This document shows positions 1 to 5,821 of a stretch of 5,821 bases of DNA, piece after piece. The position numbers were made by a program, and so were the translations under genes. The DNA is from Planctomycetaceae bacterium (GTDB taxonomy: Bacteria > Planctomycetota > Planctomycetia > Pirellulales > Pirellulaceae). The stretch covers positions 1 through 5,821 of the forward strand of contig JABHUV010000281.1 in the NCBI GenBank assembly GCA_018658605.1, written 5' to 3'. Position 1 is the first letter of the stretch, and every line of letters starts with the position of its first letter. Below the pieces are notes generated by a model. It did no database searches. It was not told the DNA's origin and saw only the letters and a program-made list of their open reading frames with translations.

Positions 1-953
1 GTTCATGGCATGCACTTGGAGCGCAGGAATCGATAATCGTTGAATCCGAGGTAACTTCGGTCAATGAATTAGTGTTTACCGAAGGCCCTGCCTATCATCG
101 TGATGGCTCAGTGTTCTATACCGACATTCAAAACAATCGCATTTTACGTCTAGCACCAGGTGCGGATGTGGCGGATACCTTTTTAAACCCTAGCGGTCGT
201 GCTAACGGATTGATGTTTGATGCCCATGGGTTTTTGATTGCGTGTCAAGGGAACGAAAAAGGTGGCCTCGGCGGCCGGCGATTGGTTCGTATTGATCCGA
301 TCAGTAAAAAACAGACCGTTATAGCAGATAACTATGAAGGTAATCGCTTCAACAGTCTTAACGACTTATGTATTGATAAGTCGGGAAGAATCTATTTTAC
401 CGATCCTTACTACTCGCCGGATCGCAGTATGCTAGAGCTGAAAGTGGAAGGTGTATATAGAGTGAATTCAGATGGTACCGGCTTAGTTCGTGTTCTGGAC
501 AATAAAACAGTCTCTCGTCCTAACGGCATCTCAATCACTCAAGATGAAAAAACGCTCTATGTTGTCGACAACAATCCAACCGTGCCGCAACGAAAGTTGT
601 GGGCGTTTGCTCTAGATGACGCAGGACTCACAACAGGAAAATCACGGGAGTTGCACGATTTTGGCGCTGGTCGTGGCGGTGATGGTATGTGCATGGATAG
701 TGTCGGCAACTTATTTGTAACAGCTGGAGCGAACCGAAAATACCCATTACAAAACCTCGACAATACCGCTGGGGTCTATGTGTTTTCACCAGCAGGCAAG
801 CTGTTGGAAGTAATCAAAGTTCCCGAAGATATGATTACCAACTGTTGTTTTGGCGGCTCGGACATGAAAACTCTATATATAACCGCCGGAAAAACGTTGT
901 GGCAAGTGCGTACCAAGGTTGCTGGATACGCCTTATGGCCTAAGGCTGAGTAG
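1..953 (+). CDS. SMP-30/gluconolactonase-family protein, 5' partial
   Basis: Probable exported lactonase of the SMP-30/gluconolaconase/LRE family, six-bladed beta-propellers that use one divalent metal to hydrolyse sugar lactones. The frame is open from base 3, giving 316 visible codons to the TAG at 951-953. A GTG at 72 could be taken as the start, but the 23 codons before it are open and look like coding: they read like the end of a signal peptide (SWHALGAQES) and lead directly into the first blade. The true start is therefore upstream of the window. Family metal/active-site positions are visible: Glu in TEGP (81-83), Asn in SLND (360-362), Asn in RPNG (522-524) and Asp in GGDG (681-683). 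Repeated blade motifs such as GRIYFTD and GNLFVT support a propeller. The next gene follows after 149 bases on the same strand. The family is well supported; the actual lactone or other ester substrate is unknown. Confidence 0.9.
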   Translation, partial: SWHALGAQESIIVESEVTSVNELVFTEGPAYHRDGSVFYTDIQNNRILRLAPGADVADTFLNPSGRANGLMFDAHGFLIACQGNEKGGLGGRRLVRIDPISKKQTVIADNYEGNRFNSLNDLCIDKSGRIYFTDPYYSPDRSMLELKVEGVYRVNSDGTGLVRVLDNKTVSRPNGISITQDEKTLYVVDNNPTVPQRKLWAFALDDAGLTTGKSRELHDFGAGRGGDGMCMDSVGNLFVTAGANRKYPLQNLDNTAGVYVFSPAGKLLEVIKVPEDMITNCCFGGSDMKTLYITAGKTLWQVRTKVAGYALWPKAE

Positions 954-1102
954 TAAAATCACTGTTATCAGGCTCCACATAGCCCAAATGGGGAAAGACT
1001 TCGAGAAAAAGTGGTGTGATTAACCTTCGCCCGTTATGGAGTTATCCGATATTATAGAGGGATAGATTTGATCGTCCTCACAAGCTATTGGCAAGACATA
1101 TC

Positions 1103-2446
1103 ATGACAAAATACGCGAACTGCGCTGGAATCACCCGCCGCCATTCTCTCAAATTAGGCTTGGGCGGTCTGTTTGGTGGTGGCCTCGTAAATGCCTTGCG
1201 CAATCAAGCGGTTGCGGCAATCGATGGCCTGCAGCGACAGTCGGCTAAACGCTGTATTTTGATTTGGATGGATGGTGGCCCCACACATTTTGAAACGTTT
1301 GATCCCAAACCCGATGCTCCGGCGGAAATCCGCGGTGAATTTGGTACCGTCGCAACCTGTAACACAAGCGTCCATTACTCGGAACATATGAAACGCTTGG
1401 CCGCGATTAGTGACAAATATGCGATGATTCGTTCTATTCGTCACAACCAAGGCAATCACGGAGCTGGCAATCATTATATGACCACCGGCGCTCCGCCCCG
1501 CATCCCAGTGGGATGTGGAGCGTTTGTTAGTTTTCACCCGAGTATGGGGTCTGTGGTCAGCCACGAATTAGGAGGTCAAAACAACCTACCTAACTACTTC
1601 TCGATGCCCCGCATGTCGCGTAGTGGGGGCCCTAACTTCCTGGGTGCCAATCATGCGCCGTTTGTTGTTGCGGATGATCCACACCAACCGAATTTTCGAG
1701 TGCGCGATGTTGCTGTTCCCAAAGGCCTAACGGAAGGCGACTTTCAATCGCGGCGAGATGTTCGAGTGTTGCTTGATAAAATGCAACGCTTAAATAATTC
1801 AGCATCCGGCGATCCAGCAGCGGTCCTTGATGATTATTATGAACAAGGGTTCAATTTAGTGACATCGCCGAAGGCGCAGCGTGCTTTTGATATTTCGTTA
1901 GAACCGGATGAAATGCGGGATCGATATTATCGCAATTCATTCGGTCAACGATGCTTACTTGCGCGTCGTTTGGTCGAAGCCGGCGTACCGTTCGTCACTG
2001 TCTACGACGGTGGTTGGGATAGCCACTCGAATTTGTTTGGCGCACTCGGTACGCGATTGCCGTCATGGGACCAAACGGTGGCGACGCTCATTGAAGATCT
2101 AGATGAACGTGGAATGTTGGAAGATACATTGGTGTTAGCCTTGGGAGAATTCGGACGGACCCCAAAGTTGTCAACCTTGTCGGGTCAAACGACGGCTGGC
2201 CGGGATCACTGGGCTAATGCGATGAGTGTGTTAATGGCCGGTGGTGGCACTCCAGGCGGTGTTGTTGTCGGTGCCACAGACCGTAAGGGGTATTCCGCCT
2301 TTGAAAATGTAAAGAGCCCAGAAAATTTTGTGTCCACCGTTTATGCTAAACTTGGCATAGATCCTGCTAAGCTGCTGTATACTCCACAGGGCAGGCCTAC
2401 TCATATTGTCAGTGATCCAACACCCATCCGCGAACTGATGGGTTGA
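1103..2446 (+). CDS. DUF1501 family protein with Tat signal
   Basis: Complete 447-residue DUF1501 protein, a family in the alkaline-phosphatase-like superfamily that is greatly expanded in planctomycetes and mostly uncharacterised. A Tat signal opens the protein (ITRRHSLKLG, Arg12-Arg13) and is followed by a Gly/Leu-rich segment, so export to the periplasm is expected. Family motifs in order: IWMDGGPTHFETFD (about residues 54-67), APAEIRGEF, the His-rich HNQGNHGAGNHY (about 114-125), DGGWDSHSN (about 302-310), GEFGRTP (348-354) and GRDHW (366-370). The length is normal for the family. ATG 1103 is preferred over the in-frame TTG 1088 because it gives a compact Tat n-region; an in-frame TAG at 1055 limits any extension. 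Neither start has a convincing Shine-Dalgarno. Related genes often sit beside DUF1549/DUF1553 cytochrome genes; here the neighbours are a lactonase and an oxidoreductase. Enzymatic activity is unproven, with a hydrolase acting on phosphate or sulfate esters being a guess from the fold. Confidence 0.9.
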   Translation: MTKYANCAGITRRHSLKLGLGGLFGGGLVNALRNQAVAAIDGLQRQSAKRCILIWMDGGPTHFETFDPKPDAPAEIRGEFGTVATCNTSVHYSEHMKRLAAISDKYAMIRSIRHNQGNHGAGNHYMTTGAPPRIPVGCGAFVSFHPSMGSVVSHELGGQNNLPNYFSMPRMSRSGGPNFLGANHAPFVVADDPHQPNFRVRDVAVPKGLTEGDFQSRRDVRVLLDKMQRLNNSASGDPAAVLDDYYEQGFNLVTSPKAQRAFDISLEPDEMRDRYYRNSFGQRCLLARRLVEAGVPFVTVYDGGWDSHSNLFGALGTRLPSWDQTVATLIEDLDERGMLEDTLVLALGEFGRTPKLSTLSGQTTAGRDHWANAMSVLMAGGGTPGGVVVGATDRKGYSAFENVKSPENFVSTVYAKLGIDPAKLLYTPQGRPTHIVSDPTPIRELMG

Positions 2447-2499
2447 TGCCATTCATTTAGAGATCGTGGCCACATAAAAATATTTTGAGAAATTAACCT

Positions 2500-2504
2500 G
2501 AGGG
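2500..2504 (+). promoter_or_regulatory. Shine-Dalgarno of the oxidoreductase gene
   Basis: GAGGG ends six bases before the ATG at 2511, within an A/G-rich run. It is the only clear ribosome-binding site in the window and it fixes the start of the oxidoreductase. Confidence 0.8.
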
Positions 2505-2510
2505 AAGAAA

Positions 2511-3812
2511 ATGAAAAAATCGAATAAAACCCCCAAGCAAAAAATACCGCGCCGCGATTTTTTATCGGCGAGTGCTGTAGCAACAACAGCAGTTGCGTCT
2601 AGCACGATACAGGCAAAACAAGCGGATGAGAAACTAGTCGTTGGCGTGATGGGGATGCAGCGCGGCCGGAGTTTGGTGGATACATTTGCTAAACATGCGG
2701 ATGTTGTTGTGAAGTATGTGTGTGATGTGGATAGTCAGCGAGCTGCCAGTGCTGCAAAACTAGTCCAAGGAGCTGTTGGATACACCCCGCAAGCGATAAC
2801 CAAGTGGGAAGATATTATCGCGGATGAGGAAATTGATATTTTAGTGTGTGCCGCACCAAATCACTGGCACGCACCAGCTACGATCGTAGCCGCGGAAGCG
2901 GGTAAACATGTGTATGTTGAGAAACCGTGTTGTCAAAATCCTTGGGAAGGCGAACAACAAATTGCAGCGGCCCGTAAAAATGACGTGTGTGTGCAGATTG
3001 GCACCCAGCGGCGCAGCAGTCCCGCGATTATCGAAGGGATGGAGTTCATTCACAGCGGCGGTATTGGAAAAGTACATGCGGTGAACTGTTATTACTTTAG
3101 CCAACGCGGCAGTATTGGCACAGGTAAACCAGCGGAAGTCCCAGAACATATTGATTATGAACGTTGGCAAGGCCCCGCTCCGCGACAACCCTATGTCGAC
3201 AATCGTGTGCATTACAATTGGCACTGGTTCTGGCATTATGGCAATGGCGAACTTGGCAATAATGGGATCCATACCTTGGATATGGCACGTTGGGCACTGC
3301 AAGCAGAATTTCCAACGCGTGTTACTTCCACTGGGGATCGTTACTACTTCGATGATGACCAAGAAACCCCAGACACCAACACGGTTTCCTATGAATTCGG
3401 CGACAAAGGGCATGTGACTTGGTTAGGCAGCAGTTGCAATCGGAATGGTGATGGATTTGTGACCGTTTATGGTGATAAAGGCTCTCTCGAATTTCACAGT
3501 GCCGGTGGATATACGGTTAAGGACGGCAGTAACAAAGAAGTTAAGACGGCCAGTAGCGGCCAAGGCCAGCCAGAACATGTGGATAATCTTATAAAGAGCA
3601 TCCAAGCTGGGGATTGTTTCAAGCTAAATGCTGAAATCGAGATTGGTCATCGCAGTACCCTGCTCTGCCATTTGGGGAACATTGCTCACCGACTTGGTCG
3701 AGTAGTAGATTGTGATGCAAAAACGGGACGCGTGCTTGGCGATAAAGAAGCTGCCGCACTCTGGAAGCGGGAATATCACGAAGACTGGGAAGAACGTCTC
3801 ACGATTAGCTAA
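2511..3812 (+). CDS. Tat-exported Gfo/Idh/MocA oxidoreductase
   Basis: Complete 433-residue NAD(P)-dependent sugar oxidoreductase of the Gfo/Idh/MocA family. A Tat signal (IPRRDFLSAS, Arg14-Arg15) precedes an Ala/Thr/Ser-rich segment up to about residue 36. As in exported glucose-fructose oxidoreductase, the enzyme probably leaves the cytoplasm folded with its nucleotide bound. The Rossmann domain starts at about residue 42 (VVGVMGMQRGRSL); the central Gly of the usual GxGxxG is Gln50. The substrate-side motif VYVEKPC carries the family Glu-Lys-Pro at 137-139 (Lys138 probably catalytic), preceded by APNHWHAP (115-122). The C-terminal domain has GELGNNGIHTLDMARW (246-261), with His254 and Asp257 in the usual active-site positions. 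The C-terminus (REYHEDWE) also fits exported planctomycete members. ATG 2511 follows a good Shine-Dalgarno. The gene lies 64 bases after DUF1501 and 114 before the sulfatase. Substrate is unknown; dehydrogenase, epimerase-type or GH109-like glycosidase chemistry are all possible. The family call is secure. Confidence 0.95.
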   Translation: MKKSNKTPKQKIPRRDFLSASAVATTAVASSTIQAKQADEKLVVGVMGMQRGRSLVDTFAKHADVVVKYVCDVDSQRAASAAKLVQGAVGYTPQAITKWEDIIADEEIDILVCAAPNHWHAPATIVAAEAGKHVYVEKPCCQNPWEGEQQIAAARKNDVCVQIGTQRRSSPAIIEGMEFIHSGGIGKVHAVNCYYFSQRGSIGTGKPAEVPEHIDYERWQGPAPRQPYVDNRVHYNWHWFWHYGNGELGNNGIHTLDMARWALQAEFPTRVTSTGDRYYFDDDQETPDTNTVSYEFGDKGHVTWLGSSCNRNGDGFVTVYGDKGSLEFHSAGGYTVKDGSNKEVKTASSGQGQPEHVDNLIKSIQAGDCFKLNAEIEIGHRSTLLCHLGNIAHRLGRVVDCDAKTGRVLGDKEAAALWKREYHEDWEERLTIS

Positions 3813-3899
3813 CGTCTCAAGTAGCGAATGATCTGTGTGTCTTTGCGGATGATAGAGAACGACTGCACATGCGTGTTATAAATTAATTCAAACAGGGGG

Positions 3900-3916
3900 C
3901 TGGCAGTCATTGCCAG
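3900..3916 (+). promoter_or_regulatory. Short hairpin before the sulfatase start
   Basis: CTGGCA at 3900-3905 and TGCCAG at 3911-3916 are perfect inverted repeats around the loop GTCAT. The structure ends ten bases before ATG 3927, where a ribosome-binding site would be expected. There is no following T-run, so it does not look like an intrinsic terminator. It could affect translation of the sulfatase or be an operator half-site pair, but a six-base stem can also arise by chance. Confidence 0.3.
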
Positions 3917-3926
3917 TACAAGCGAA

Positions 3927-5821
3927 ATGGCTAGTTTTCATAAGTGGTTGTTGTATACGTTGTGCGCTTTTGGGTTTGTCACTAGCAGCGGCAATTCACT
4001 GCTCGCTGCGAAAAAGCCCAACATAGTATTCTTCTTAGCGGACGATCAACGCAATGACCAACTTGGTTGCTATGGACACCCCATAACAAAAACGCCCAAT
4101 ATTGACAAACTTGCTGCGGCCGGCACTCGATTTACAAATGCATTTGTCACGACTTCTATTTGCGCGGCGAGCCGCGCCTCAATTTTTACGGGTCTTGTCG
4201 AACGCACACATCACTATAGTTTTGGCACGCCCCCGATTGCCCAAGACCTTGTCAAGAACAGTTACCCAGCGATCCTCAAAGCAAACGGCTACCGCACAGG
4301 TTTTGTGGGCAAGTTTGGAGTTGGGTTTCAGGGTGGAACCGCCCAGGCTTTTGACTTCTTCCAGCCGATAAACCGCGGGCCTTACTTTAAAAAGCAACCC
4401 GACGGTACGCTGCGACATACGACTCAGCTCGCAGGTGATGCGGCCATTGAGTTTATTCAAAGCAGCGGTGATAAACCTTTCATGTTGTCAGTCAGCTTCA
4501 ATGCGACCCATGCGGAAGATCGCGATAAAGTGGATCATTTCCCTTGGCCCAAAGTTGTAGATGGCATGTACCGTGATGGTGAGATTCCTCCGCCACGCCT
4601 TTCAGATCCGGTCATATTTGAAAGCCAACCGGAATTTCTTCGTAGGAGCTTAAATCGAGAACGGTATTTCTGGCGGTGGGATACAGCCGAAAAATATGAT
4701 AAAAATATACGTTCGTATTATCGCATGCTCAGCGGAATCGATCATGTAGTGGGTAGAGTGGCGGCAGCGTTGGAAAAGGAAGGCTTGGCTGAAAATACAA
4801 TTGTTGTCTACACTGGCGATAATGGCTATTACATGGGGCAGCGAGGATTTGCTGGGAAATGGTCTCATTACGAAGAGTCACTGCGTGTACCATTGATTAT
4901 TCATGATCCGCGTGGTGATCTCAAGCCGCAGGTCCGCGATGAAGTCGTGTTGAATATCGATCTGGCGAGTACATTTGTGGCGGCGGCAGGAATTGATTTG
5001 CCGGCACAATACCAGGGCCGCGAGTTGAATGCACTAGTTGCAGGGCGCCAATTGAATTCTTGGCGGCAGGATTTCTTTTGTGAACATCTGTTTCACGTGC
5101 CTGGTCGTATTCCCAAATGGGAAGGTGTCCGAGGGCAGCGTTGGGTTTATGCGAGTTATTTTGAACATGATTTTGAGTTCTTGCATGACTTACAAGAAGA
5201 TCCTGATCAATTGCGGAACCTAGCTAAGGACCCAGAGCATCAAGATCGTTTGCAACAAATGCGCAAGCGAAATGCTGTTTTGAGAGAATCTTATGGTGGT
5301 GAATACAGTCACGAGCTCATTCCAACGCTGGCTGATTTACGAGCGGCAAAAAAACCACCTACGAAGAAACCGCCGGTTGCACCACTTCGAAAACCAAGCC
5401 CACCCAAAGAGTCCTCTCAGCCCAATGTGATATTGCTGATTTCAGATGACCAGTCTTTTACAGATTACGGGTTCATGGCGCACCCAGTTATTCAAACACC
5501 ACACCTAGATCAGCTCGCTCGAGAAAGTGCCACATTCAAACGCGGTTATGTTCCGCAGGCACTATGTCGTAGTTCATTGGCCACGTTGATTACTGGCTTG
5601 TACCCGCATCAACACCACATCGTCGGCAATGACCCAGCTCCGCTGGGACCTGACGCAAAGCCTGGCGAATATCAGGCACTACGAAATAAGCTGATTGCAA
5701 ATATTGATAAACATGCGACGGCCCCGCAATTGTTAAGCGAGCAAGGATATTTGAGTCATCAGAGCGGCAAGTGGTGGGAAGGTCACTACAGTCGCGGTGG
5801 CTTTACGCATGGCATGACCCA
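3927..5821 (+). CDS. Exported tandem double sulfatase, 3' partial
   Basis: One open frame of 631 visible codons, cut by the window end, encoding two sulfatase domains. A Sec signal peptide (MASFHKWLLY, hydrophobic to about residue 19, cleavage near LLAA at 25-28) comes first. Domain 1 (about 31-467) is a complete formylglycine-type sulfatase: metal ligands Asp39-Asp40, C79-A-A-S-R83 with Cys79 (4161-4163) as formylglycine precursor, Lys129 in GKFGVG, His195, Asp298-Asn299 in TGDNG, Lys311 in GKW, and a normal C-terminal DPDQLRNLAKDP segment. A Lys/Pro-rich linker (474-498) leads to domain 2, which restarts at QPNVILLISDDQ (Asp507-Asp508), has the active-site-like C547-R-S-S-L551 (Cys at 5565-5567) and GKWWEGH (614-620), then runs out of sequence. 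ATG 3927 is the only plausible start: an in-frame TAA lies at 3879 and no other start codon of the ATG/GTG/TTG type intervenes. There is no clear Shine-Dalgarno. Probable role is desulfation of an external sulfated glycan; substrates are unknown. The codons read the same in both halves, with no sign of frameshift. Confidence 0.9.
   Translation, partial: MASFHKWLLYTLCAFGFVTSSGNSLLAAKKPNIVFFLADDQRNDQLGCYGHPITKTPNIDKLAAAGTRFTNAFVTTSICAASRASIFTGLVERTHHYSFGTPPIAQDLVKNSYPAILKANGYRTGFVGKFGVGFQGGTAQAFDFFQPINRGPYFKKQPDGTLRHTTQLAGDAAIEFIQSSGDKPFMLSVSFNATHAEDRDKVDHFPWPKVVDGMYRDGEIPPPRLSDPVIFESQPEFLRRSLNRERYFWRWDTAEKYDKNIRSYYRMLSGIDHVVGRVAAALEKEGLAENTIVVYTGDNGYYMGQRGFAGKWSHYEESLRVPLIIHDPRGDLKPQVRDEVVLNIDLASTFVAAAGIDLPAQYQGRELNALVAGRQLNSWRQDFFCEHLFHVPGRIPKWEGVRGQRWVYASYFEHDFEFLHDLQEDPDQLRNLAKDPEHQDRLQQMRKRNAVLRESYGGEYSHELIPTLADLRAAKKPPTKKPPVAPLRKPSPPKESSQPNVILLISDDQSFTDYGFMAHPVIQTPHLDQLARESATFKRGYVPQALCRSSLATLITGLYPHQHHIVGNDPAPLGPDAKPGEYQALRNKLIANIDKHATAPQLLSEQGYLSHQSGKWWEGHYSRGGFTHGMT
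5346..5420 (+). other. Lys/Pro-rich interdomain linker in the double sulfatase
   Basis: These bases encode residues 474-498, which contain KKPP twice followed by LRKPSPPKESS. The low-complexity, basic, proline-rich composition is typical of a flexible or extended linker between folded domains. It starts directly after the C-terminal end of sulfatase domain 1 and finishes at the first beta-strand of domain 2. No stop codon, start codon with Shine-Dalgarno, or frame change occurs here, which supports one fused polypeptide over two adjacent genes. The positive charge could also bind anionic sulfated polymer, which is inference. Confidence 0.8.

Noticed and set aside
1050..1055. TATTAT as a possible -10 box before the DUF1501 gene
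   Set aside because: No acceptable -35 element at the proper distance, and planctomycete promoters are poorly defined. Also TATAAA at 3877-3882 before the sulfatase fails for the same reason.
954..1102. Possible terminator between the first and second genes (GGCT/AGCC near 971-984)
   Set aside because: Only four pairs in the stem and no T-run follows. Nothing else recognisable was seen in this 149-base gap.
1154..1564. 136-codon open frame on the - strand
   Set aside because: It is antisense to the N-terminal part of the DUF1501 gene, where the Tat signal and MDGGPTHFETFD are encoded. It is a shadow of codon composition.
2841..3413. 190-codon open frame on the - strand
   Set aside because: It lies wholly antisense to the conserved oxidoreductase core, whose EKP and GNNGIHTLD motifs are on the + strand. 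The translation resembles no family I know and has no ribosome-binding site.
3793..3819. Direct repeat AACGTCTCA at 3793-3801 and 3811-3819 across the oxidoreductase stop
   Set aside because: Nine bases, two copies, one of them coding; no further copies and no mobile-element structure nearby. Probably chance.
4102..4371. 89-codon + strand frame and a 93-codon - strand frame (4179-4460) over the sulfatase
   Set aside because: Both overlap sulfatase domain 1, including its formylglycine motif, and give low-complexity Arg/Leu-rich products.
1..5821. CRISPR array, tRNA/rRNA, insertion sequence or phage module
   Set aside because: No spaced repeats, cloverleaf-like segments, terminal inverted repeats, transposase motifs or phage proteins were seen on either strand.

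Overview
The window reads as a piece of a Planctomycetota chromosome, or a close relative in the PVC group. The evidence is a DUF1501 protein with a twin-arginine (Tat) signal, a Tat-exported Gfo/Idh/MocA oxidoreductase of the type common in planctomycetes, and formylglycine-type sulfatases. GC content is moderate, and two of the three visible start sites have little or no Shine-Dalgarno sequence. The assignment rests on recognising protein families, not on a search.

All four genes are on the + strand and about 95% of the window is coding. (1) Positions 1-953 hold the 3' part of an SMP-30/gluconolactonase-type beta-propeller; its start lies outside the window. (2) Positions 1103-2446 encode a complete DUF1501 protein with a Tat signal. 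(3) Positions 2511-3812 encode a complete Tat-exported NAD(P)-dependent oxidoreductase, the only gene with a clear Shine-Dalgarno. (4) Positions 3927-5821 are one uninterrupted reading frame that runs off the window end. It encodes a Sec signal peptide, a complete sulfatase domain, a Lys/Pro-rich linker and the N-terminal third or so of a second, divergent sulfatase domain. The gaps are 149, 64 and 114 bases. No strong terminator was seen, so co-transcription is possible but not shown.

Each complete gene has an N-terminal export signal, and the truncated first gene seems to keep the end of one. The set therefore looks like an extracytoplasmic catabolic cluster, plausibly acting on sulfated sugars: sulfatase removes sulfate, oxidoreductase oxidises or epimerises the sugar, lactonase opens a lactone. 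DUF1501 and both sulfatase domains belong to the alkaline-phosphatase-like superfamily, so three such domains lie within about 4.7 kb. The pathway is inference. The most unusual item is the double-sulfatase fusion, whose second active-site motif (C-R-S-S-L) departs from the usual C-x-P/A-S-R.
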